Assembly (NCBI GenBank): GCA_963576565.1 | Contig: OY755046.1 | Location: 57,081,471 to 57,145,470 of the forward strand | Reading direction: 5' to 3' | Length of the DNA: 64,000 nt | DNA from: Aspidapion aeneum | Taxonomy: Eukaryota; Arthropoda; Insecta; Coleoptera; Brentidae | In this document: piece by piece, positions 44,919-59,552 of the stretch | How positions within the stretch are numbered: the first letter of the stretch is position 1 | How the letters are laid out: each line of letters begins with the position of its first letter | Translations under genes and position numbers: made by a program | Notes under the pieces: generated by a model | Seen by the model: only the letters and a program-made list of their open reading frames with translations | The model's database searches: none | Told to the model about the DNA's origin: nothing

Positions 44919-45372
44919 ACGACCCCCGAACCAGCCCTGGGGATATCATACAATGCTGTTAAATCAACCATATTAAAATGGATGGAGAATAGCTTCCAAC
45001 AATATTGGATAAATATACCAGAACTGGGTCACTCTAAAGAGTTTATTAAAGGACCTTGCAGAAACAGACCTTGCACAGAATGGGACTAACAGAAGATACC
45101 GAATGTAGACTTTGTATGGAGGATGACGAACCAGTCAGGTATGTACAGTGAGAATGTCCGGCTATTGCACGTTCACGTCAGAACACTTTCGGTAAACCTC
45201 AGATTGCCTCAGAAGATCTGAACAGAGTTTCACCCAAACTAATAGCCGGCCTTTTTGGAGGACTAGGCATAGAATGGTGAGAAACCACTCAAAAGTGAGC
45301 CACAATAGACCCACTAGTGGTCGCTGTGGAAGGGCGGCCAGGCCCACTCATATATGAATCATCATCATCAGC
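44919..45372 (+). pseudogene. R1-like retrotransposon 3' fragment with (ATC)n tail
   Basis: The frame from 44925 reads EPALGISYNAV, MENSFQQYWINIPELGHSKE. Then, after a deletion, MGLTEDTECRLCMEDDEPV follows near 45080 and LIAGLFGGLG near 45245. It matches the minus-strand copy at 12031-12560. It ends in atcatcatcat at 45360-45370. A possible 8-bp duplication, atcggttt, lies at 44911-44918 and 45373-45380. Confidence 0.85.
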
Positions 45373-45894
45373 ATCGGTTTTATTCCAAATTTATAGTTAT
45401 ATGTTTCTTAGATCCATGCTATAATTATGTACTTAAATTTTCTCCAAACCTTCCCGGCTCTCACCTAACTGCTTTCGCGTGCTGGAAAAAATAACCTTGC
45501 TCACTAATTGCGAAAACTTATTTAAATATATTCCAGTGCAATTTTGTTTTTTGTAGCATTTATTTGCACAGTTTTATTATAAATTTAGACGACAATAATA
45601 TTATAAATCTCGCTACGTGACTGTTCTCTATATTGCTCAGCTTAAGTATAGGGTATCTTGCATCAAAATAATATCTAAAGCTAACTAAACGAATGAGAAA
45701 TTTCTGCGGAAGGAAACCCCTGCGACTGTTTTTTTTTCAGCCCGAACTGACTGCAGCAGCAATAAAAGTTAAAATAGAAGATCCTTTTCCGCTTATTTTG
45801 CACGCAGAACAACGAACAAACAACAAATATAGCAGTAAAATAGAACAAGTAACTAATTCTTTAGCAAAAGAAGACAGTAAAGCACGGTTTATAC

Positions 45895-46866
45895 AGAAAC
45901 ATAGCATGACATAAGATATAGCATGACATAACATAACAGAGTTGAGCTTATGACAAACCCTGTTGGTGTTTATACAGAAAAATTGCATGGCATAACATAA
46001 CATGACTGTTGGTGCAAGCAGTGAATTACCTATTTCTTTTCTTTTTCCTTTTTTCTGCGCGAACAATTTTCGCGCTATTAAAATGCATATGATTTTACCG
46101 GCACTGGACGTGGAGAGACAAGCAGCGCGGACAGGGTGCGCTGAAAACCACCAGCAGAACAAGACCCTTCGAAAAACACGTTCTCCGAGAAAAGTGAGAA
46201 AAGTGAGAAAATTGTGGTCATTGAGGCGTTCGAACGTCAAAAGAGGAGCCCCAGGAGAGTCCAAGGTGAGTGCCATTCATAGAATGCATACGCATCGTTT
46301 TTCCTAGTATTTCTTACGTCAATTTCGACAAATTACTTAAATGTGTGAGCAACGCCTATCGAAGGGTATTTACGTGAATTCCAGTACTTGCACGCACAAT
46401 AACATAACATGAGATAAAAAGATGCCCAACTTTTATCTTTTATGTCATGCCTTCTGTGAAATCACATTATGCGCATGACTGCGATGTCATTATTTACAAT
46501 TTATCACCATGACCCTACTTTTTTTTGCGTTTGGATGGTTTTGATATATATATTTTTTTTTGAAATAATTAGGCAAAAAAAGTAAACATTACATTGGGTA
46601 TTTGATATTTAGGGACATATAGTAGGTTGCCTGTTTGTTAATATTGCAGTCAATTGGTTACTTTCATAGCTGTCATGAATGGATGAAGAATCCTTGTCTT
46701 TTTTTTGTACAGAGCAGAAGACGAGGAGCACCTGTTCAATCAATTCAGCTGAAAGTTCCACAATCTCGCACACAAAAGTGAAACTATGATTGGACCAAGC
46801 TTTTATAAACACCCATTTTCCTTCTGTAATGTTATGTTATGTCATGCTATGTCTTATGTCATGCTT
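45895..46866. mobile_element. TIR element with ATAGCATGACATAA ends
   Basis: Left catagcatgacataa repeats and right ttatgtcatgctatgt repeats form inverted ends of about 40 bp, each with two copies of the motif agcatgacata. The interior holds a 101-aa plus frame (46002-46307) with the basic run RKTRSPRKVRKVRKLW and a good splice-donor sequence, aaggtgagt, at 46263. A Harbinger-like element is possible, but no DDE domain is present. Confidence 0.65.
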
Positions 46867-46952
46867 AAGATTATAACGTTAGTTTTCTATATGAAACGAA
46901 GAAGAACAATGGCGCAGTCATATGAATATGTTAGCTAGTTTCTGGCACAGAC

Positions 46953-47327
46953 AAGAGACCCTGTATGTATGACATATTTTTAAAATAGAGAGACGCGACA
47001 AACCCATCAAAGTCACTAAAATTAACATTTTTGGTTATGTTATTTTCTTGCCAAGCTCATTGGCGTTTCACTAAAATAATTTAAAAAAAAAAACACATAA
47101 ACAAACACGCTTGTCCGCACCCCCAGTATAGGGTTTGTTAAAAATGTTTATTTTTATTTTCCGACGCTTATGAAATATCAAGGACAGAAGGTACGTCTCT
47201 CTCTAAACATAGCTAGAGTATAGAGGACCGATATTTTCATCCTTTGATTTTGACTTGAATAAGTTTGACTTTGAAGAGTTTTTCGCGTCTCTTTATTGTA
47301 AGAATATGCCATACATACAGGGTCTCT
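46953..47327. mobile_element. MITE with GAGACCCTGTATGTATG ends
   Basis: Left gagaccctgtatgtatgaca and right end inverted gagaccctgtatgtatggca pair over about 55 bp including gagacgcga. Flanks tggcacagac (46943-46952) and tagcacagac (47328-47337) suggest an imperfect target duplication. The terminal motif gaccctgtatgta also appears alone at 55493. Confidence 0.8.
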
Positions 47328-47439
47328 AGCACAGACTGGATCCAATTGAAATAAGTTTCAACCCTTTCTTAAAATACATATTTTTAAAAAACTGTAGATC
47401 CGGAGTGTTTAAGTCTCTTTAACCTGCATTTTAATTCCT

Positions 47440-47650
47440 CAATGCCAAGGTCTCTCGTAATTTACGCAGACAGTCAGGCTTCGTTCAAGGCGCTGAACTC
47501 CTGCAGCACTGACTTAAACCTTGTTCGAAGATGTCAGGAAAATTAACATGAGTTGGGGAACCGACATCGGGGTCATTCTTTGTTGGGTCCAGGTTCTCGA
47601 ACAAGGCCGATAAACTAACCAAAGCAGGTATAACCTAAGCGGTAACCAAG
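47440..47650 (+). pseudogene. Retrotransposon RNase H fragment
   Basis: The plus strand reads PRSLVIYADSQASFKALNSC, STDLNLVRRCQEN, ELGNRHRGHSLLGPG. This is the middle of an RNase H domain of a non-LTR element (catalytic D in YADSQA). Stops follow and no flanking RT is found. Confidence 0.75.
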
Positions 47651-47794
47651 TTGACAATATGGTAGACATTTGAGTGGGTCTGGAATAACCTGCAAATGAC
47701 CAATGCCATAGTTGCAGGGACGAGGAGGAACCTGAGACCATAAAAGATCTGTTTATCCAGGACGAGATGTAGTGCTCTACGTCTTCCATAATTC

Positions 47795-47895
47795 CAAGAT
47801 TTAGAAGAACTGAGCTTAAGCCTTCTTCGATTTATCTTGGACATGGGCCTCCCAAAATATCTTCCGCTCTTCTCTGTCTGTCACCGGGTTTATGG
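47795..47895 (-). pseudogene. RTE-like C-terminal 3' scrap
   Basis: The minus strand reads VTDREERKIFWEAHVQDKSK, equivalent to IDREKWKILGEAYVQRWIEE at 30395-30455. It is only about 100 bp long. Confidence 0.7.
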
Positions 47896-48600
47896 TGACT
47901 TTTAGCAACTTGACTTCGTGAGCCGCCGCCAGGAGATTGAACACTTGAGCGGCATTTAAGCGCGACTTTAATAAAAGAGCAAGGTTATTGTCTAAGAAAA
48001 AATTGAATTTTTCTCGATTTAATGTTTCCTGATTAAAGCTAAAATAACGAAATAAATATTAATGACTATTTCTTCGTCTTTTAAAAGAGGAAATCTTACT
48101 TTGATGGCTCCTGTTTAGTAATAAAAATCTATTAATGAATTTTGAGTCACAGCGGCAAACGTCCCTGAATATGCGCGTCTTTGGTCCTTCACTGACTTCT
48201 TGCTCTCCATAGTTTCATCCTTTTTTATACGCTTTTCATAAAGGCTAAACGTTCGAAGTCGAGCCCTGTATATATTGGCTATTAAGTCTGTGCATCTGTG
48301 ATCTATTCAGCTATTGTTAAAGATGCTTTAACTGACGTTTTTATTATTTTAGGTCAAAATGTAGCAGGACCTCTAGAGGAAAGCCACAAGATCAGCAGGT
48401 TAAAAAAAATCCCTATTTTCGTTCTTCTTCTAAGGTTGGGTAACATCCCTTCGGGAGTTGATTTACGAGTCGCGAACAACGTATAGCACCGGTGGCGGTA
48501 ACAAACAAAGGTGATTTGTGTTGTTTATGTGTTATTGGATTTGAGATTTTGACTTTTGATTAGATTTTTTTACTGCTGTGGGAATTGGGACACGGGCAAG
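47896..48600. other. No gene recognised
   Basis: No supported gene or element. The short frame 48298-48486 has no domain. Confidence 0.45.
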
Positions 48601-48673
48601 AGTAGCAAGTATGATAGAATGACAGAGTAACTTTGAGATAGACAAAGGGTATAATCAATATGACACCAGTCAC

Positions 48674-49835
48674 CAGTGGCGGCTGCTACAGGGAGGGCAA
48701 CGGGGTAGTGCCCTCCCAAAACTAGACAACAAACAGTATTTTTATTTGATTTATTTAAAAAAAGTTAAATCTTCCCTTACGACATGATTCTCTAGTTCTT
48801 TTTATTATCTGTGGTTAACAACAATTCGGTGAACTTTTTTAACGTAAATAATTACAAGCCGACAGCGCCGCGCGGGGCAGTGTTTCAATTTTACCCGTTT
48901 CTCAGCGTTGTATGGGTGGCGGTTCTCGCGGAGGGGCGGAAGGAATGTTTGTTTTAGTTGACGCCGGCCATCATCATGGTGCGGAAACGTACGTTGACCT
49001 TTCTAGTGTTGCCGGTTCTATCCTTAGTGAAGACGTATGAATTTGTTTTGATTTGATTTGGGGTTTGTCATCAGTAGTAAAAAGCCTTGCCGATCGCGTG
49101 TCATTGTTTGTTTTCGTTATCGTTTGTTTATAAAATGGAAATAAATACTGTCGATTAGATAATTAACTGTGCAAATTTAAATACGTTGACAAATGAACTT
49201 CGATTACAAATAAAATCTTTAGGGCCACATAGACCGGACCTAAAAATTAACCAAAATTTTAGTGTAAGTAATGCCGAGGGGTGTTCCATAAAAACGTATA
49301 TTAGAAAATTGAATAAAAAATTATACGATGCTGAAAACTGGTTGTGCAGTAGTGAAAAAAAAATGTTTTTTTTGCTTTATTTGTCTTGTTATGAACAATC
49401 CACGAAGTGATCCTGCATGCAAAGGGAATGTGTGATATCAAGCACTTTACTAAAAAGTTAAAAAAACACAAAGTAAGTGGTATTCATTTAAATAACCACA
49501 TAGAATTTTCTATGCTAGGCAAGACTGATATTAGGTGCCAATAGGCAAAACATTACCGAACATAATGAAAATGTCACAAAAATTAGACATATACTTACTA
49601 AGTTGATAGACTGTTTAAAATTCTGTGGGATTTGTGAGGTTGTTCTCTGGGGCCATAAAAAAGAAAGGCAAATGGACTTATTTCATAAACAAATAAGCTA
49701 AAAACTACACCAAGTAGCTGCTTGTTTGGAAAATACTAAAATAAAATTGTTTCGGTAGGTAAGTTTTTTTGTCTAATTTTTTATGCATTTTAAATTTCTG
49801 CCCCCCCCAATTTATAAGGTCACTAGCCGCCACTG
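48674..49835 (+). mobile_element. hAT element with transposase remnants (ZMYM1-like type)
   Basis: Ends CAGTGGCGGCT and AGCCGCCACTG are perfect 11-bp inverted repeats and match the non-autonomous hAT at 9035-9712. The interior carries pieces of an hAT transposase (49135-49690). The adjacent 8-mers do not match. Instead, near-identical 44-bp direct repeats lie at 48602-48645 and 49836-49879. Confidence 0.88.
49135..49690 (+). pseudogene. Broken hAT transposase (ZMYM1-like / zf-TTF type)
   Basis: An ATG at 49135 opens MEINTVD, then a stop. The frame resumes with LTNELRLQIKSLGPHRPDLK and, to 49407, RKLNKKLYDAENWLCSSEKK. After a shift it continues as CDIKHFTKKLKKHKVSGIHL, then FSMLGKTDI, and later HNENVTKIRHILTKLIDCLK and GHKKERQMDLF. 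This block order is that of the N-terminal half of hAT transposases annotated as zinc finger MYM-type 1-like, including the WLC...LF zinc-binding region, here with damaged cysteines. The catalytic and dimerisation parts are missing. Confidence 0.85.
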
Positions 49836-49879
49836 GTAGCAAGTATGATAGAATAATAGAGTAACTTTGAGATAGACAA

Positions 49880-50270
49880 TTCTGACTATGAGCGTAAATG
49901 AAACAAGAAATAGAAAGCAAAACTGTAGTTTACTGGCTATAGATAGAGGCATGTTCGGTTACTCTAATTCAGTCAGGAAGGAAGGGATCAGAAGTAAACT
50001 CGAAAAAAAGGTGCCCAAAATACAGTTTAATCAAAGGCAACATCCAAATCAAGAAAAAACATAACTTCCGAACTTCCAAATTATTTGTTTAAATTACAAA
50101 AAACCCCAAGAGATTTAATTAACTGAATAAACATCTCCCAAACAAGTGTACAAAATCAAACAAAATACACTTATAATTGAAGAAGTCGTCTGTTGTTGCA
50201 TCCACGCTATTACCTATTGTAAAAAGTAAAAACTGCTATTTCAGGGGAGGTAAACCATAAGAAAGACTAG
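49880..50270. other. No gene recognised
   Basis: AT-rich sequence between the hAT flank and the next LINE fragment. Confidence 0.45.
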
Positions 50271-50740
50271 GACCAAATATCCGCTGTCATAATTCTAAGA
50301 TGACCGGAAATGAGACAGACTGCAAGTCAGTCTCAGAGCTACCCCATAGGGATGATAAATGCGTCAGGCCAGAGCCTTTCCTGTGGCTCACAAGAGGGTA
50401 TACAGTAAATCTTATAGGGACTAGCTACTCCATAAAACACGAAAAGAGGTAGAAGCCATAGTGGGAGTCCTTACCGGACACTGCGTCGTACAAGGCCATT
50501 TGGCGAGGATGAGAGTGAAGGAGGACCACGCGCGCGTGCGATGCTGAGCCGAGGATGAGACCTCGGCGCAATTCGTCATATTTTGTGAAGCATACAAGGA
50601 GACAAGAAGAAGAGGTATTCGAAGAGGAAGCCTGTGAGACGGAGGACCTTTTGAATCTGAGGTTGCCCGATATTCTGGCGAAGGAAGGACATAGTAGGGG
50701 GGCTGCCTACCCCGCACACACTACTACTACTATCCCATAG
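50270..50740 (+). pseudogene. R1/TRAS-like retrotransposon C-terminal fragment with (ACT)n tail
   Basis: The frame from 50435 reads KTRKEVEAIVGVLTGHCVVQ, GHLARMRVKEDHARVRC, a stop, and AEDETSAQFVIFCEAYKETR. This is the conserved region after RNase H with its cysteine-histidine pattern (LTGH...C...E...A...). It ends at 50722-50734 in actactactact. Stops show it is inactive. Lower-case similarity to the R1-like family at 12 kb is only at motif level. Confidence 0.78.
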
Positions 50741-50744
50741 GTTT

Positions 50745-51890
50745 AAATTGTAAAAAAAGATTATTAAAATCAGTGAAGATAACTAATAAAATGACCTCAC
50801 ATTTATGGGCACCTCATCTCGTTCTTTTTGTTTTTACATTTCCATCTTCTAGTAGAGTTGAATGATCATGACAATTCGGATTTCATTTTTTGCTAATAAA
50901 AAGTTGATTCGATGTCATTTCGTATCAGTCTTTTAAGTTCTTTATACCAGATGTTCTACTGTGATATCGGAAAGTCCCAGTCCCTGATTTCTGACCTTAT
51001 CACAACCATCCTGACTTTATCACACCCACCCTCCTTTATCGCCTAAATCTGACTAATTTGCATTTTAATATTAAAATTAATTAGACTGTTAACCAAACAC
51101 ATCCGTTCTTTCAATCCTCAATATTTTGGACTTTTTTCTACATTTTGACAACAACTTTGGTGTTGTGGTTATTACCATGGACCCTTCCTTGGATGCAGCG
51201 AAAAAAACACTGACCACTGACAAAGAAACAAGGAAAATAAAATAAATCCCACTCTGTATCGAAAACAATTCGCAAAAAGTGACGCTCGTACGTTTAAGCG
51301 TCGGATAGTTATGTAGACCACGTAGCTAAACTGGAGATTTATTGCGGTATTATTGCATTTTCGGATCATATCTCACCACCGTTTGTTGCAAAACAAAAAC
51401 ACGTCTTTTCTTTTACACCATATCGACGATACATTCAAGATCCATCGCCAGGGTGCACTCAAGAACCTTTTGATAAGAAAATCAAAAAATTGAGAATTTA
51501 GTTGCTCGTATGTTACTTACTCCATTCAAATTACATTCATAATTTGTATAGCTCGGCTCCTTGATGTCATTCGTGTCGCTGCTTGGTTCCGAAACCAATA
51601 TAGAATAGGCGAGGCGCGATTTTGATTCAGAGTTAGACGGCGCGGCGCCCCGACTATTGTTGCGACTTATCGAGAGCAAAATATTAGTCCAGGGAAAGGA
51701 GCAAAATAGTTGGCATGCATACGGAACACTCAGAGTTATAAAAAGCCTCTCGTATTTTTGGCAAAACATTGGTCTGCATAAATTAAATAAGTAAAAAAAA
51801 GAAACAGCGAAATAAAAAGAAGATATTTAGAACAAAGGACCAATTTTTAGTGCTAATCGCAAGTTGGACTTGAAATTACAATTTAATAGA
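50745..51890. other. No gene recognised
   Basis: A short plus frame MDPSLDAAKKTLTTDKETRK at 51178 and a minus frame at 51482-51769 have no family I recognise. No splice structure supports them. Confidence 0.4.
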
Positions 51891-52965
51891 AGCTGATCCT
51901 ATTACAGATCAAGACGCTTGAATATCGAGCCAATAGTAGGGTACAAAACAATGGTGTCTTAAGGTGATGGAATCTGCTAGTCCTGGTGCACTTCACTTTT
52001 TGGCGGTAGCCAAGGGTTTTTAATGTTTTGGGATCAGGGGTTGGCCATATTTTAACTTCCTCCAACGTCAAACGTTTCAAGGTAGTATTAATTTTTATCG
52101 TACATGGCAAGAATTATTTATTATGACACGATACTTTGCAGCAGTGTCGATTTTGGATCTCCAAAAATGAAAATAAAATAGCCAATAGAATATATTTAAA
52201 AGACTCTTAACAATAACAGCAGTAGGAGATGGAAAATCGAATTGGGACTGTATTATGATTCTTCCTCTTCCAGTTCCATCTCCTAATCGAACTAAAACAA
52301 TGGTGTCTTAAGGTGATGGAATCTGCTGGTCCTGGTGCACTTCACTTTCTGGCGGTAGCCAAGGGTTTTTAATGTGCTGGGATCAGGGGTTGGCCATATT
52401 TTAACTTCCTCCAACGTCAAGCATTTCAAAGCAGTATTAATTTTTATCGTACATGGCAAGAATTATTTATTATGACACGATACTTTGAAGCAGTGTCGAT
52501 TTTCGGTCTCCAAAAATGAAAATAAATTAGCCAATAGAATATATTTAAAAGAATCTTAACAATCATAGTAGGAGGATATGGAAAATTGGATTGGGATTGT
52601 ATTATGAGTCTTCCTCATCCAGTTCCATCTCCTAATCGAACCAAAACAATGGTGTCTTAAGGTGAAGGAATCTGCTAGTCCTGGTGCACTTCACTTTTTG
52701 ACTGTAGCCAAGGGTTTTTAATGTCCTGTGATCAGGGGTTGGCCATATTTTAACTTCCTCCAACGTCAAACGTTTCAAGGGAGTATTAATTTTTATCGTA
52801 CATGGCAAGAATTATTTATTATGACACGATACTTCGAAGCAGTGTCGATTTTCGATCTCCAAAACTGAAAATAAAAGACTAACAACCACAGCAGGAAGAG
52901 ATGGAAAATCGGATTGGAACTGATTTATGAATCTTCTTCTTTGCGTTCCATCTCCTAATCGAGAC
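51890..52965 (+). repeat. 349-bp tandem repeat, three units, each with a hairpin
   Basis: The anchor aaaacaatggtgtctta is at 51945, 52294 and 52643, exactly 349 bp apart. Units share ctggtgcacttcacttt, atcaggggttggccata and ttatgacacgatactt. Each unit ends with ggagatgga ... tccatctcc about 45-50 bp apart, which can pair as a hairpin. The third unit is shortened by about 30 bp. Confidence 0.95.
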
Positions 52966-53309
52966 CAGAAATCTCCATGGCAATCTTAACTTTGTTTTAA
53001 GTACAAATTTAGTTTTAAATAACTGATTTGATGTTATATCAAACCATACTGAATGTTCTTCTTGTCCCTTGATTCCTTTTGCACTTAATTGTCACTTCAA
53101 TTATGTTTTGTAGTAGCGCATATTTGGACCCACTTATTACGTGTCCAAAGTACTATATTTTCTTTTTTTAAAAAGGTTAATCACTTTCTCATCTTTTTGA
53201 ATCCTGCGCCACGGTTCGACGTTTGTTCATTGATGAAATATTTAGCTTAGGCCGATAACACCATCTTTCAAATGCTGCGAATTTTTTCCAGTTGAGCAAG
53301 GAAAGCGAA

Positions 53310-53840
53310 TTTTTCTGCCCCGAACCAGCACTGGGGATATCATACAATGCTGCTAAATCAACCATATTAAAATTGATGGAGAATAGCTTCCAACAATACT
53401 GGATAAATATGCCAGAATAGGCCGACTCTAAAGAGTTTGTTAAAAGATCTTGTAGAAAGATAGCCAAGAACATCATTGGACTTACCAGACAGAAGATAAG
53501 TATGGTGTTTTTTCGGGTCATTGTCGAGAGAGTACCCATGCACAGAATGGCACTAATAGAAGAGACTGAATGTAGACTATGTATGGTGCATGACGAAACA
53601 GTAAAACAAGTACTGTGGGAATGTCCGGCTATCGCACGTTACGTCAGAACACTGTCAGCAAACCTCAGATTGATTCAGACGATCTGAACAGTTTCTCACC
53701 CAAACTGATAGCCAACCTTTTTGGAGGATTAGGCATACAGTGGTGAGAAACCATTCAAAAGTCCGCCACAATAAATCAACAGGTGATCGCAGTGAAAGGG
53801 CTGCAAGGCCCACTCACATATGAATCTTCATCAATCATCT
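53310..53840 (+). pseudogene. R1-like retrotransposon 3' fragment
   Basis: It matches 44925-45372 and the reverse complement of 12040-12560: gaatagcttccaacaat, aatgtagact.tgtatg and gaatgtccggctat. Frames such as MHRMALIEETECRLCMVHDE (53549) are broken by frameshifts. It ends tgaatcttcatcaatc, a worn (TCA)n tail. Confidence 0.85.
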
Positions 53841-54231
53841 GTCAGAGAATACCAAAATAGCAAAATAAATAAGATCCAACAGAAAAAATATAATAGTGTC
53901 TGAGTCTATATAGAAAGCTAGAGAATAGCTGACAAAAAATTTGACATGGAAGGTACAATTACAAAACAAAAGCTAGAATGAATGGAGAGTGTGTCGTCCG
54001 GTTGACGTGACATTCGCGCTGGAAATGGAAACGCATATCTCTGTTTGAATAATGGGCTTAACTGCCAGGAGAGGCAATTTTATGGTTTGCCGAACAAAAC
54101 TGTCGTTATCATATAAATGTGTTAACGTTACGTACTCAAACAAATACGTCCAACCAAAGCCCACTGGTTAACAAGGCCTATGGACGGGTGGAGAGGAGCG
54201 AGCCGGTTAGCGGCTAGCGGCACGGTCCCTA

Positions 54232-54812
54232 GGATAGACCGGTCTTCCGATCTTATATATTATGTCGAATTTTTACGTCACTGGTGGTCCAGCTGATTTT
54301 TGTAAACAAAAGTTAAATATGATATGAACAACTAACATTTTTTGAATTTTTTGGAAACTAAGGCAATTTTTCCACTGTTTTTTAGTACATCCTTATAAAA
54401 TATAATTTTTTAGACGTATTGTCATTATTTTTTTTACCCGTTTTATTTTTTATTACACAAAACTTAAAATACAAGTCTAACTGAATGTGATCGTTTAGTA
54501 TCAAAGGAAAACCGAGGACTTGGGAAGTATACAAAGGTGTAGGTTAGCGGATTACTTTTGAAGCTAAAACGAACACATTTTTTTTTTCGAGTTTTAATTT
54601 TTGTGTAAAGAAAAATGAAGGGGGCTAAAAAAAATAACGACTGTTATGTCTCAAAAATATTATTTTATGAGAATTTATCAGTCACTACTAACTCAAAATA
54701 TTAAAAAAATATTAGTTGTTCATATCATATCTAACTTTTGTTTACAAAAATCAGCTGGACGACCAGTGACGTGAAAAATTCGACATTTATATATATGATC
54801 CGAAGACCGACG
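54232..54812. mobile_element. MITE with inverted arms of about 140 bp
   Basis: The left arm (cggtcttccgatcttata, gtcgaatttttacgtcac, agctgatttttgtaaac, gatatgaacaacta) recurs inverted at 54700-54812. The spacer is AT-rich and non-coding. The copy at 21315-24075 is a split arm of the same family. Confidence 0.88.
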
Positions 54813-55566
54813 TAGGCTATCGATCGAATCAGGTATGCGTTTGTTTTTTGTTAATTTTTGGATTTCTCGTGGGACCTTTATTGTTTTTTTTTGTTGTGAT
54901 TGACCAGACAAAAATGCTGTTTCAGTATTACAATAATGAAGCAATGTCCGGTTGGTCAGTTTGATGGTTTTGGGGGATGATAATGGTAATCCACTAGGCT
55001 ATAGAATACCATTAAAGTGTTTAGTTGGTAAAAAACGGCGAAGGAAATCACTGTATAATAGTACTCTTGCTTCATTACATTAAGGGAAATATTGTCACGA
55101 TGAGGCTGTAGGTCAAGATATAGGTTAGAGTCCCTGCGTGTTAACATATTTGGATTATTATATCAAAATTTGTCAACATCTAGGAACACTAGATTTAGGT
55201 AGGGTTAATAGGTTCCTATGTATATCAATATCTATTTTTTTACAAAATAATTTTAGAAAAATGAGAAAGCTTCTTTATTAAACAAATATTATTAAAAAAT
55301 TATTTTATTTGCTTGAAATTTTAAATTTTTAAACCCAAAACCATATGATATCGTTAGTGTACCTTCCCCCTGACCCCTCAATGCGTGGGTAGGCCTTGTT
55401 TTCTCGAAGGTAACGAACAAATACGTCCAACATGCAAGCTTATTGAAATATTAGTTTTGATCAGGGATTTGCTAACAGTAGGGACCCTGTATGTACGAAA
55501 TAACAAAGAGGCAGAATGGATTAGCTAAGCCTTGTTATGGTGCATCTGATGCTTACTCTTTTGACA
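54813..55566. other. No gene recognised
   Basis: The only recognisable item is an isolated gaccctgtatgta motif at 55493, the end motif of the MITE at 46953-47327. Confidence 0.45.
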
Positions 55567-55834
55567 GACATATCGTCGTTGATCTTACAAACTGACGTAA
55601 CTCATTTATTGTAATTTTACAAGAGAGCGATTTCAAGTTTCAGGAAAAGTTTATATTGGATGTATATCACTAAAATTGTTCTTGGATCTAATGATTTTTG
55701 TGCTATTTAAAGGATTTTTATGAGTTACGACACTTTGTGAGATGAAAGAACGACACAAATAAGGTAGTATTATGGTCTTCTCAAAACTGAATTTTTTTGA
55801 GATACGTCAGTTTGTAAGTTCAACGACGATATAC
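55567..55834. mobile_element. MITE with TATCGTCGTTGA ends
   Basis: Left tatcgtcgttgatcttacaa and the inverted right tatcgtcgttgaacttacaa continue to actgacgta, about 36 bp of repeat with few mismatches. The element ends 20 bp before the (TTTA)n tract. Confidence 0.85.
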
Positions 55835-55853
55835 GGCTGGTGATAGACAAAAG

Positions 55854-58896
<3,043 letters not shown>

Positions 58897-59038
58897 TCGA
58901 CTTTTATTAGAAATAAGTTACTCGCTGCTGACATCTTAAATTATCTTAGTAAAACGTCATTGATGCATTTGATAAGCAAAAAATATAACCTTAAAATGTC
59001 AGTTTCAGTAAGATTGATGGATTTGTTGCAAGGTCAAT

Positions 59039-59552
59039 GAGGATAGGTTACCTGATAACTTTCTGGCCAATCAGAGCCAGTTGTTGAAGTGGGAAATGAC
59101 GTCACCCGGAGTGCTCATTTAAATTAAAAACATTTAATATAGTAGGAAATCTTCAAGTTTCTTGTGTTCCGTTATTGATTTAAATGAATATATGTTTTGT
59201 TATTCTTCTTAAAGCGTCTCTTATAACAATATTCAGAAAATACATCAACTAACTCAAATATAAAACTTACCTTATACCAAATATCCCAAAGGCACAATGC
59301 CTTGGGAAGCTTTTAGTCCGTTAAAATAACTACAAGTAGAACGTATAAGTAAACTAAAACAAGTATTTACAGTTTTTAAATAAATATATTCCGAAAAAAA
59401 ACACCACAAATGTAAAAAATAAACCCTCGAAGATTAAAAATACTTAGAAACACATGTAAATAAAGCGCTTTAATCAAATCGTGGCACTCCAAATGACGCG
59501 CTGTCACCTGTCACGCCGCTTCGACCATGGAGTTACCAGGCAACCTATCCTC
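59039..59552. mobile_element. TIR element with GAGGATAGGTT ends
   Basis: Left GAGGATAGGTTACCTGATAA and right inverted GAGGATAGGTTGCCTGGTAA agree at 18 of 20 positions. The 514-bp interior is AT-rich without a transposase frame. No clear target duplication was found. Confidence 0.7.

Noticed and set aside
45737..46276. 179-aa minus-strand ORF
   Set aside because: It reads across the inverted ends of the TIR element and has the composition of translated repeats. No domain was seen.
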